From assembly GCA_017404585.1 (NCBI GenBank), contig JAFRCB010000133.1, forward strand, positions 1-9,469: a stretch of DNA of 9,469 nt, in the 5' to 3' direction. Below the pieces are notes generated by a model. It did not search any database. It was given only the letters and a program-made list of their open reading frames with translations, and was not told the origin of the DNA. This DNA comes from Lachnospiraceae bacterium. Its GTDB lineage: Bacteria; Bacillota; Clostridia; Lachnospirales; Lachnospiraceae. Shown here one piece after another: positions 1 to 5,985 of this stretch (position 1 is its first letter; every line of letters starts with the position of its first letter). The position numbers and the translations under genes were made by a program.

Positions 1-140
1 TGTCTGGAACTTTTATATTTATCAGCGTCCCCATGAATCTATTAACTTTCTTACGCCACATCAATACTACCATACTGCTTAGCTTTTAATCCGCTAAGAT
101 AAAACGGTTCCAATAACTCCACCATTAGGGGTACACCTCA
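1..140 (+). mobile_element. Right end of an IS3/IS481-like insertion sequence
   Basis: The transposase stop codon at 80-82 is followed by about 58 non-coding bases, a normal distance from transposase stop to element end. A likely terminal inverted repeat lies at about 105-140 and ends in ACACCTCA; read inward from 140 it starts TGAGGTGTACCCC, like the TGA...-type ends of many IS3-family elements. A small hairpin (CTTAGC/GCTAAG) overlaps the stop codon. The other end is not in the window, so neither the inverted repeat match nor a target duplication can be tested. The boundary at 140 is an inference, supported by the start of unrelated repeat DNA just after it. Confidence 0.5.
2..82 (+). CDS. 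Transposase, C-terminal end only (DDE integrase-core, IS3/IS481-like)
   Basis: Frame 2 is open from the window edge to a TAG at 80-82 and gives 26 residues that include YIYQRPHESINFLTPHQYY. This matches the well-known C-terminal signature of rve-type DDE transposases (the YNxxRPHxxLxxxTPxxYY pattern of IS3 and IS481 family enzymes), which follows the last catalytic Glu. The catalytic residues themselves lie outside the window, so it cannot be said whether the gene is intact. A DDE transposase would cut and join the element ends. The pattern is highly characteristic although the fragment is short; the exact IS family is not decided by it. Confidence 0.78.
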   Translation, partial: VWNFYIYQRPHESINFLTPHQYYHTA

Positions 141-191
141 TGCTCGGGCTTTTTGCTGCCTTTCGTCCTGGGGTCATTTTTTCACCAACAC

Positions 192-236
192 AAAAGGCAG
201 CAGATCGCCCCACCTGAAGCCATATCTGCTGCCTTT
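192..236 (-). terminator. Terminator-like hairpin 2 downstream of the deacylase gene
   Basis: On the minus strand AAAGGCAGCAGAT pairs perfectly over 13 bp with ATCTGCTGCCTTT (plus positions 193-205 and 224-236; 18-nt loop), followed by TTTTGTGTTGG. It is the second of two near-identical hairpins in tandem, so it could act as a back-up terminator. On the plus strand the same stem is followed by TTTGCCAAAA, which is poor for termination. Confidence 0.5.
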
Positions 237-264
237 GCCAAAAATCACATTTTTTCACCAAAAC

Positions 265-306
265 AAAAGGCAGCAGACCACCCACCTTGGGCCATATCTG
301 CTGCCT
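265..306 (-). terminator. Terminator-like hairpin 1 downstream of the deacylase gene
   Basis: On the minus strand AGGCAGCAGA (306-297) pairs perfectly with TCTGCTGCCT (277-268), a 10-bp stem, with an inner CCCA/TGGG helix in the loop. It is followed directly by TTTGTTTT. It lies about 50 bp past the stop codon of the 355-903 gene. The interrupted T-tract makes it a moderate rather than a strong intrinsic terminator. Confidence 0.55.
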
Positions 307-354
307 CTGCCAAAAATCACGCCTTACACCCAAAAATCACTCTCTTATTATCTC

Positions 355-903
355 TTATTCTCCATGCAGCTCCACCACCATCATATCGTGGTGCAGCGCC
401 TTGATCATCCTGCCAAACACATCCGCAGTGCGAAGCCTCAGCGATGAAGTGTTGATGCAGGGATGGCACCCGAGATACTCACCCTTAAGGACATCCTGAT
501 CGACAACGAGCTGCACCTCATTCTCCTTATCAAACATCAGCCCCAGGATGCTGGACGAACCCGGCGTGCAGCCGATCAGCCGCTCCATCTCATCGCCCGA
601 GGCGAAGCTGAGGCGCGCGGAGCCGATCTGCTTCGTGATCTCTTTCGTCTTAAAGACCTTGTCATCGGGCATGAGCAGCAGATAATAAGCGGTGTGCTGT
701 CTGTTGGTCAGGAACAGGTTTTTGCAAATAACAGCTCCCAGCACCTCATCAATCTCCTGGCAGGCCTCCATTGTATTGGCCTCCTCATGATCGATCCGCT
801 CATATTCCATCCCAAGTGAATCAAGAAAATCATAGCACGCGATTTCTTTATCGAGACGGTCTTCGTCCGTTTCCGGCCTGCCTTTAAACAATTCATATTT
901 CAT
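355..903 (-). CDS. YbaK/ProX-type aminoacyl-tRNA deacylase (prolyl-tRNA synthetase-associated domain protein)
   Basis: A free-standing editing domain that hydrolyses mischarged tRNA in the cytosol; members of this family (ProXp-ala/PrdX) remove Ala from tRNA-Pro. The 182-residue product shows the family landmarks: CKNLFL (residues 60-65) with the conserved active-site Lys, a GCTPGSSSILGL loop (111-122) equivalent to the GVTPGSVSPFGL pattern, and GCHPCINTS (145-153) equivalent to FHPLVNT with its conserved His. Length is normal for a complete stand-alone protein. Two starts are possible. The ATG at 915 lies immediately after AGGAG with no spacing, so the ATG at 903 (MKYELF) is preferred; AGGAG is then 12 nt upstream, with extra TGA pairing. 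The gene is alone, with its own promoter and tandem terminators. Substrate specificity (Ala, Cys or other on tRNA-Pro) cannot be fixed from sequence alone. Confidence 0.88.
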   Translation of the reverse strand: MKYELFKGRPETDEDRLDKEIACYDFLDSLGMEYERIDHEEANTMEACQEIDEVLGAVICKNLFLTNRQHTAYYLLLMPDDKVFKTKEITKQIGSARLSFASGDEMERLIGCTPGSSSILGLMFDKENEVQLVVDQDVLKGEYLGCHPCINTSSLRLRTADVFGRMIKALHHDMMVVELHGE

Positions 904-1039
904 AGTAATTCTCATCTCCTGAACATACTTGTTAAATGAACCTCCACGCCTATGCGGTGCTGCGGCTCCTATGGACTTGGTACCCTGCTGCTACGCTTCA
1001 TAGCCATACTCAAGTCTCGCTGCAGGTAAACGCCCAAAC
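904..1039 (-). promoter_or_regulatory. Long, foldable 5' leader of the deacylase mRNA
   Basis: Downstream of the predicted start site there are several possible helices: GACTTG (1016-1011) with CAAGTC (979-974), and GGCTATG with CATAG..CC further in. A 12-codon reading frame starts at ATG 1006 and reads MAMKRSSRVPSP before a TAG at 970-968; it contains two Pro codons at the end but only a weak ribosome site (TTGAG). No T-box sequence (GGGTGGTACC) or other riboswitch class known to me is recognisable. It may be a regulatory leader or simply a degenerate intergenic repeat. Confidence 0.3.
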
Positions 1040-1045
1040 ACATAT

Positions 1046-1074
1046 ACTGTAAAAAAACACCTGCTGCTTGTCAA
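1046..1074 (-). promoter_or_regulatory. Sigma-A promoter for the deacylase gene
   Basis: On the minus strand a perfect -35 TTGACA (1074-1069) is followed by a 17-bp spacer with a T-tract and a -10 TACAGT (1051-1046; 4 of 6 matches). Transcription would start near 1039, giving a leader of about 135 nt before the ATG at 903. Confidence 0.72.
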
Positions 1075-1322
1075 GAAAAAGGCTCGTCTGCTTTTGTTTA
1101 CATCGAATATTTGATATACGATTTATGTATGTCGTCCGGAGCCATGTCCATAAAGGGCGCCGCACCGTATAAGACGATGATTCAAAAATATTATTTCCAC
1201 TCTAAGCTATCTTCGATAGAAGTATCATTTTTCACATTCATCGCAGACTTACATCTCGATAATTCTTCGTTAGTGATAAAACTGCTTCTGTCAAAAATGC
1301 TATATATCAAAAGGAGTTTCTT
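1075..1322 (+). other. Upstream region of the fecR-like gene
   Basis: AT-rich DNA between two divergent genes. A clear ribosome site AAGGAG (1311-1316) stands 6 nt before the ATG at 1323. The best plus-strand promoter candidate is poor: TTGTTT (1094-1099), 17 bp, TACGAT (1117-1122), matching consensus at 3 and 4 positions. That suggests an activator or an alternative sigma factor, or a start site I cannot see. A small hairpin (CTATC/GATAG, 1207-1219) has no T-run of terminator quality. A 71-codon open frame (1111-1326) lacks a ribosome site and resembles no known protein, so I do not call it a gene. Confidence 0.45.
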
Positions 1323-3614
1323 ATGAAAGCCAAAATCCGACTGATAATCACAACACTAGTTATCCTGCTGACCGGCATTTTCCCGGTTCAGGTCTTCGCT
1401 GAGGACTACACAGCCTCCACCATGCGCCTGCTCCGCCATGAAGGCACGGTGGAAATCACAGACGCATCCGGAAAAAAGCGCGCGGTTCTTGAAAATGTGC
1501 GCTTCAGCAGCGGTGAAGCCATAACCACCGGAAAGGAAAGCACCGCATCTGTCGGGCTCGATTCCGATAAAGTCATCACGATGGATGAGCTAAGCCGCGT
1601 GGAATTCAAAAAGAAGGCAAATAACATGGAGCTGACGCTCACAGACGGTCAGCTTCTTCTTGACGTGCAGAAGAAACTGGATAAAGAAGAGAAGCTCGAT
1701 ATCAGAACATCTACAATGACCATCAGTATCCGCGGAACAATTATCTATTTGGATACCGGGAATCTGACAGGGGAAAATGCGTCAGCCGGCGAATCCGCAT
1801 CTCCTACCCCGGCAGCAGATACTTCATCAACTGCCGTTTCCTCTGACACAGGATCGAAAGCCTCCGTGGAGACTACGCGTCTCGGTGTCCTTGAGGGAAC
1901 TGTTGAAGTCAAATATGTAGATGTAAACGGTGAACTACGCACCATTAAAGTTCCGGCAGGCAATAAGATGACCCTCACAGATGCCAACAGGGACGGCATG
2001 GCGGATATTGAGCCGGTGACCGAAGAACTCGAAAGTATCGATTTCAATGCATTTCTTCTTAAGCAGATCAGCAATAACCCTGATCTAAAAGAGCGTCTGA
2101 TTTTACTCGATTCGCTTAAAGAAGCTCTTAACCCAGACGAATCAGTCTATAAAACAGAAATCACGCTTGTGGCGCAGAGTGCCAGCAAGTTATATGACGG
2201 CACACCTCTCACACGTACGGGCGACGTCCTTGTATATGGCCTGCCTGAAAAATTTACCGTCAGGGCTTCCGCCGGTGGTTCAATCACCGATGCGGGCAGT
2301 ACTTCAAATCCAATCTCATCATATGCGATATTTGATGCAGTTGGTACAAATGTCACTTCACAGGTCACAAACGTCACAACAGTGAACGGGACTCTGACAG
2401 TAAATCTCCTGCCGGTGACATTTAACCTTTCCTTATTTGAGGCAACAGAATACAGCGGAGAGCCAATCTGCCCGGAATGGATAGAGGGCTACTACGATGA
2501 TGTATCTCCCGTTGAATATGTAGATGATTCTAGCGAATATATAGAAACAGATGGCATCTGGACCGCTACATCCGGACTTTTCAATCTCATAGGCGGCGGA
2601 CAGATCTACATTCGGGCAAATGGTGTCCGGGACGTGGGCAACCATACAATTAAACCAACTGAAGAATTCAGAGCCGGAAAGGCAAATAATTACGACATCA
2701 CCTATGAAGAGAACACGATGAATATCACGCCACTCGAACTGATTGTGAAGACCGGTACCAAATCCAAGGAATACGATGGAACACCTCTGACCGACCCAAC
2801 AATAACCCTCGAAGGATTAACGGAAGTTGATGAGGGAAAAGTCACAGCCAGAGCCACCGGAAAGATCACAGATGTCGGAGACACTCCAAACACATATGAA
2901 ATCAGTTGGGGTTCTGTCAACCCGGCTAATTATTCCATAATTGAAGAACTCGACACGCTCATGGTCACCGGCAAACTTGGGCTCGCACTTGATGACTCAC
3001 TCACAGGTGCAGCCTCCACACTGTCGGGTATCAGCCTTCTGAATTCGGATACGGTGAAAAGAATTCTGAAATATATCGATCCGGTCACTCCCGGTACTCT
3101 GGTCAACCACATCGATGAGACAGATCCGTCCGACTCAGACAATGGTTCTCCCGCTTCACAGGGCAGCTCTGAATCAAATGCCGAAACAGCTGCAGACAGT
3201 TCAGCGTCGATAAGCCCTACTTCAAAGCCGGATCCCACTGCAAAGCCGGGCACAAGCCCCACGGTAAAGCCGGATCCCACTGCAAAGTCTGACACAGGTA
3301 CTGCCGTCACAGACGATTCTGATGTGTCAGCTGTGCATGAGTCGGGAATCGTACCGCCATCTGACGACTCCAGGGTTTCTGATCCTGAAATACCTGAGAA
3401 CACGGAATCCGAATCGACTTCCGAGGGATCAGAGTACACAGAATCCGGATCGACTTCAGACGGCTCCGGGAATACCGATTCTTCTGTCTCACAGACAGAC
3501 AGCAGTATCGCCGGCACCGGAGAGACAGACTCCTCTTCTCAGGCAGGAGACAGCACAAACGCCGTATCTACCGCGGATTCAAGCCTGGCTCTTCCGATAT
3601 CCGTAGGCAACTGA
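1323..3614 (+). CDS. Secreted FecR-domain protein with MBG-like repeats
   Basis: A 763-aa exported protein of unknown exact function. Residues 1-26 form a Sec signal peptide with a likely cut after VFA. A FecR domain spans about 35-220, with the conserved SIRGT (135-139) and a VLEGTVEV strand (189-196); it is interrupted by a Ser/Ala/Thr-rich linker (about 149-182). Directly after it, D220-A-N-R-D-G-M-A-D-I-E230 resembles a calcium-binding loop. Three Ig-like MBG-type repeats follow (about 278-365, 366-468, 469-560); the first and third both contain YDGTPL (291-296, 484-489). The last ~165 residues are Ser/Thr/Asp/Glu/Pro-rich, with KPDPTAK repeats. No LPxTG motif, C-terminal TM helix or SLH domain is seen, so it may be released or held non-covalently. 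FecR domains in Gram-negatives sense or relay signals across the periplasm; here no TM helix is present. It lies 83 bp before the CHASE2-phosphatase gene, suggesting joint function. Confidence 0.87.
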   Translation: MKAKIRLIITTLVILLTGIFPVQVFAEDYTASTMRLLRHEGTVEITDASGKKRAVLENVRFSSGEAITTGKESTASVGLDSDKVITMDELSRVEFKKKANNMELTLTDGQLLLDVQKKLDKEEKLDIRTSTMTISIRGTIIYLDTGNLTGENASAGESASPTPAADTSSTAVSSDTGSKASVETTRLGVLEGTVEVKYVDVNGELRTIKVPAGNKMTLTDANRDGMADIEPVTEELESIDFNAFLLKQISNNPDLKERLILLDSLKEALNPDESVYKTEITLVAQSASKLYDGTPLTRTGDVLVYGLPEKFTVRASAGGSITDAGSTSNPISSYAIFDAVGTNVTSQVTNVTTVNGTLTVNLLPVTFNLSLFEATEYSGEPICPEWIEGYYDDVSPVEYVDDSSEYIETDGIWTATSGLFNLIGGGQIYIRANGVRDVGNHTIKPTEEFRAGKANNYDITYEENTMNITPLELIVKTGTKSKEYDGTPLTDPTITLEGLTEVDEGKVTARATGKITDVGDTPNTYEISWGSVNPANYSIIEELDTLMVTGKLGLALDDSLTGAASTLSGISLLNSDTVKRILKYIDPVTPGTLVNHIDETDPSDSDNGSPASQGSSESNAETAADSSASISPTSKPDPTAKPGTSPTVKPDPTAKSDTGTAVTDDSDVSAVHESGIVPPSDDSRVSDPEIPENTESESTSEGSEYTESGSTSDGSGNTDSSVSQTDSSIAGTGETDSSSQAGDSTNAVSTADSSLALPISVGN
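3224..3287 (+). repeat. In-frame direct repeat in the tail of the FecR-like gene
   Basis: A 22-bp sequence beginning AAAGCCGGATCC at 3224-3245 recurs unchanged at 3266-3287, 42 bp later. It encodes two KPDPTAK blocks separated by PGTSPTV. Such in-frame repeats are typical of wall-spanning stalks and can change in number by slippage or recombination. Confidence 0.8.
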
Positions 3615-3697
3615 CGAGCGCGGAGTGAGTCAAAGCAACTGCGAAGGCGACCCACGATGCGAAGTAATCCCGCCATAGTAAATTGCGAGGATGATTC
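3615..3697 (+). other. Spacer between the FecR-like and phosphatase genes
   Basis: There are 83 bp without a terminator or a recognisable promoter, which supports co-transcription. The ribosome site for the next gene is GCGAGG (3685-3690), 7 nt before the ATG at 3698. Bases 3613-3675 are purine-rich, with recurring GCGAAG/GCGAGG words (GCGAAGGCGA, GATGCGAAG, TTGCGAGG), unlike the AT-rich spacer upstream of the operon. It might be a dispersed intergenic repeat, but there is no second copy in the window. Confidence 0.45.
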
Positions 3698-5602
3698 ATG
3701 AAGCTGAACAAAAATCTACTATACTCACTCGCGGCATCCGCGCTGATCACCGTTATCATCGCCGCAGGCATTTTCCAGCGCCCGGACAGATGGCTCCAGG
3801 ATATGCTGTTCCAGCATCCGGGCGTTTCGTCCCGCGATATTGTGATCATTGGTATCGATGAGGCTGCATTTGCAGAACTCGGTCCTTACCACACATGGGA
3901 CAGAAACGTCATCGCCGCAGCGCTGGAGGCACTCGCCGCCGATCCGGACAATAAACCGGCTGTCACCGCCATCGATATTCTATATGCGGGCCACTCGTCG
4001 GAGCAGGCGGACATGCGTCTTGCAAATGCAGCCAATGAACTGGGCAACGTCGTCTCCGCCTCCATCGCGGAGTTCGGTGAGGATATCAGTTGGGAAAACG
4101 GACATGCGACGTCAATCAACACTTCCGCTGTTGTAAACTACGAAGCACCATACACGGAGCTGGCGGAGTGCACGACCACCGGCCACATCAATGCAATCAG
4201 CGACCTTGACAGCGTAATGCGTCATGCTCTTCTCTATATTGATACGGAAGAAGACGGCCGCGTCTACTCTCTGAGCTGCGAAGCGGCACGTCTCTACAGG
4301 GAAAGCCGCGGAGAAGAATTTAAGCTGCCTCCTGTCAATGGCAGCGGACACTTTTATATCCCGTTCACAGCAAAGCAGGGCGGATATTACGACGGCGTGT
4401 CCATCGCAAGCCTTATAAAAAATGAGATCCCGTCCGATTACTGGGCGGGGAAAATCGTTCTGATCGGTCCCTATGCAGCAGCCTTTCAGGACCAGTATTT
4501 TACCCCGATTGACAAGGGTATCCAGATGTACGGCGTTGAAATCCACGCCAATCTGATTCAGTGCATGCTGGACGGCAAATATAAAACGGAGGTCGCGGCC
4601 CTTCCTCAGGCACTTCTGCTATTTGCAATATGCGCTGCTGCAACAATGTTCTTCCTGAAGAAAAAGGTCTTCATAGGCGCAGGCGTGTGCGCGGCGATCG
4701 TTATCGCGGGCGCGACAGCCACCTTCCTTTTGTACATAGCAGGCTTCATCACACACCCGCTCTGGCTGCCAATCGCTGTGCCGGTTTGTTTCGTTCTTGC
4801 CCTCGGTATCCACTATATCCGGGCGGCGAGGGAGCGGCAGGCGCTCATGCTCGAGAAAGAGAGAATCGCTACAGAGCTTGAGCTGGCAACGCGAATTCAG
4901 ATCAGCGCCCTGCCTAAAAAGATCCCCGATCAGCCGGAATTCAGTCTTTTCGCCTCCATGGTTCCTGCCAAGGAGGTCGGCGGCGATTTCTATGACTTCT
5001 ATCCGATTGACGATGACCACTGGGCATTTGTCATCGCGGACGTGTCCGGCAAAGGTATTCCTGCCGCTCTGTTCATGATGGTCACGTCCTCCCTGATCCA
5101 CCATGTGGCTGTATCGTCGGCTGAGACCGATCCGGCCAAGGTGCTTCGGAAAGTGAACGCAGAGATCTGCCTGCGCAGTCCGGAGGAAATGTTCATCACC
5201 GTGTGGCTCGGCATCCTGGAGCTCTCAACGGGAAAGCTTACTGCTGCCAGTGCCGGGCATGAATATCCTGTGCTGAAAAACGGCGAGGAGAACTTTGAGC
5301 TGTTCAAAGACCGGCACGGGCTGGTCATCGGCGCGATGGAGGGCGTCAGATATCGTTCCTATGAGTTGCAGCTGCAGCCCGGCCCCAAACTGTTCGTCTA
5401 CACCGACGGCATCGCGGAGGCGACCAACATCCACAATGAGTTGTTCGGCACAGAGCGGCTCGTCGAGGTGCTGCAGGCACATCCGGACGCGACTCCGACC
5501 GAGATTCTTCACGAGGTGGATGCGGCGGTTGGCCGCTTCGTCGGCGAGGCTCCGCAGTTTGACGACATGACGATGCTCTGCATAGAATATAGGGGCAGGT
5601 AA
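3698..5602 (+). CDS. CHASE2-sensor membrane PP2C/SpoIIE-type serine phosphatase
   Basis: A 634-aa transmembrane receptor phosphatase. Order: TM helix (about 9-26); extracellular CHASE2 domain (about 30-295) with IVIIGIDE (48-55), the W67-D-R motif, KIVLIGPYAA (252-261) and MYGVEIHANLIQCML (277-291); three TM helices (about 302-320, 324-349, 354-374); a charged, probably coiled-coil linker (375-410); then a PP2C domain of the SpoIIE/RsbU kind. The metal and catalytic motifs are all present: VGGDFYDF (427-434), ADVSGKG (447-453), YTDGIAEA (568-575) and FDDMT (621-625), so it should be active with Mn/Mg. Family members dephosphorylate STAS anti-anti-sigma proteins. No STAS or anti-sigma gene is in the window, so the target is unknown. 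CHASE2 is more often seen joined to nucleotide cyclases or kinases. It follows the FecR-like gene in a likely operon. Its TAA stop is shared with the end of the foldback element. Confidence 0.93.
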   Translation: MKLNKNLLYSLAASALITVIIAAGIFQRPDRWLQDMLFQHPGVSSRDIVIIGIDEAAFAELGPYHTWDRNVIAAALEALAADPDNKPAVTAIDILYAGHSSEQADMRLANAANELGNVVSASIAEFGEDISWENGHATSINTSAVVNYEAPYTELAECTTTGHINAISDLDSVMRHALLYIDTEEDGRVYSLSCEAARLYRESRGEEFKLPPVNGSGHFYIPFTAKQGGYYDGVSIASLIKNEIPSDYWAGKIVLIGPYAAAFQDQYFTPIDKGIQMYGVEIHANLIQCMLDGKYKTEVAALPQALLLFAICAAATMFFLKKKVFIGAGVCAAIVIAGATATFLLYIAGFITHPLWLPIAVPVCFVLALGIHYIRAARERQALMLEKERIATELELATRIQISALPKKIPDQPEFSLFASMVPAKEVGGDFYDFYPIDDDHWAFVIADVSGKGIPAALFMMVTSSLIHHVAVSSAETDPAKVLRKVNAEICLRSPEEMFITVWLGILELSTGKLTAASAGHEYPVLKNGEENFELFKDRHGLVIGAMEGVRYRSYELQLQPGPKLFVYTDGIAEATNIHNELFGTERLVEVLQAHPDATPTEILHEVDAAVGRFVGEAPQFDDMTMLCIEYRGR

Positions 5603-5794
5603 CAGTTCAGACAGACTGTGCATGCACCATGATCCGGCACAAACACCATCTTCATCGAAAAACGCAAGTCCTGTCCTCGAGCTAAAATACGCTCTGCGTT
5701 GTTGATCTCGCAGTCGGACTTGCAATGTTTTTCTCACGAAGATGGATGCTTTGTGCCGTAAACGAACTGCGATAACAGCCTGTCTGAACTGTTA
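5600..5794. mobile_element. 195-bp foldback element, MITE-like, at the phosphatase stop codon
   Basis: The ends are a perfect 15-bp inverted repeat: TAACAGTTCAGACAG (5600-5614) and its complement (5780-5794). Further inward, pairing resumes in four blocks in the same order: CGGCACAAA (5635-5643) with 5750-5758, CCATCTTC (5646-5653) with 5738-5745, GAAAAAC (5657-5663) with 5727-5733, and GCAAGTCC (5664-5671) with 5716-5723. The apex holds CGAG/CTCG and ACGC/GCGT helices. Both ends carry TA, as expected of a TA target duplication, leaving 13-bp terminal repeats. No open reading frame of note lies inside. This fits a non-autonomous MITE of an IS630/Tc1-like type; a large bidirectional terminator is the alternative. 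The transposase that would move it is not present here. Confidence 0.68.
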
Positions 5795-5829
5795 AATCCA
5801 CACGTATAAACTGTCCCGAACGCGTTATT

Positions 5830-5880
5830 AAAAAAACCACTGACTATGGCGACGTAATAAATGTCGACCATGTTCAGTGG
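5830..5880 (-). terminator. Strong intrinsic terminator of the OB-fold lipoprotein gene
   Basis: On the minus strand CCACTGA (5880-5874) pairs with TCAGTGG (5843-5837), and a second helix lies inside (CCAT/ATGG and GTCG/CGAC with one bulged A). Seven T residues follow directly (5836-5830). On the plus strand the stem is followed by CTTTATCTTT, so it may also slow transcripts coming from the phosphatase side. Between it and the gene, a further imperfect hairpin (GGAT..TCTGG, 5904-5915, with CCAGAATCC, 5935-5943) lacks a T-tract. Confidence 0.8.
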
Positions 5881-5985
5881 CTTTATCTTTGTTGTGATGC
5901 GCAGGATTCGTCTGGAATCATATCAGATAACACACCAGAATCCCGCGCGTCTGCCTCCCAGGCGGGATGCAGATTTCAATGCGTA

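Larger units (their letters stand above)
155..320. repeat. Array of ~73-bp intergenic repeats with hairpins (two full copies, one truncated)
   Basis: Two full units share the order TTTTTTCACCA, then AAAAGGCAGCAG, a variable spacer of about 18 nt, CATATCTGCTGCC, then TGCCAAAAATCAC. Equivalent points are 72-73 bp apart (GGCAGCAG at 196 and 269; GCTGCC at 228 and 300). A third, partial unit is present on the left: GCTGCCTTT at 155-163 is followed after exactly the same 24 bp by TTTTTTCACCA, but its left half is missing where the insertion sequence ends. The conserved arms pair (13 bp in the left copy, 10 bp in the right), while the loops differ. A further CCAAAAATCAC occurs at 330-340. No protein is likely here; the repetitive minus-strand reading frame simply follows the repeat. 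Confidence 0.85.

Noticed and set aside
193..305. CRISPR array, because repeats with palindromic arms and variable interiors recur
   Set aside because: Only two to three units are present, the variable part is a hairpin loop of about 18 nt inside the stem, the flanks between stems are conserved, and no cas gene is seen.
94..333. Minus-strand open frame of 79 codons with a repeated FWQRQQIW-type peptide
   Set aside because: The peptide repetition is only the translation of the 73-bp hairpin repeats, part of it crosses the insertion sequence end, and there is no ribosome site or known protein match.
463..819. Plus-strand open frame of 118 codons opposite the deacylase gene
   Set aside because: The opposite strand encodes a clear YbaK/ProX domain over the same region, and this frame shows no domain or ribosome site.
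904..1039. T-box leader, because GGTACC occurs before a tRNA-related gene
   Set aside because: The conserved GGGTGGTACCGCG box is absent, there is no following terminator hairpin before the start codon, and a T-box would be expected before a synthetase or an amino-acid gene.
1111..1326. Plus-strand open frame of 71 codons overlapping the FecR-like start by ATGA
   Set aside because: No ribosome site stands before its start, its composition follows AT-rich spacer DNA, and no domain is recognisable. The overlap with the next ATG is probably chance.
5600..5798. Integron attC-like site (TAAC at one end, GTTAAAT at the other)
   Set aside because: GTTAAAT fits GTTRRRY, but the left core does not fit RYYYAAC, the element is longer than usual attC sites, its outer arms pair perfectly without the usual extra-helical bases, and no integron features are nearby.
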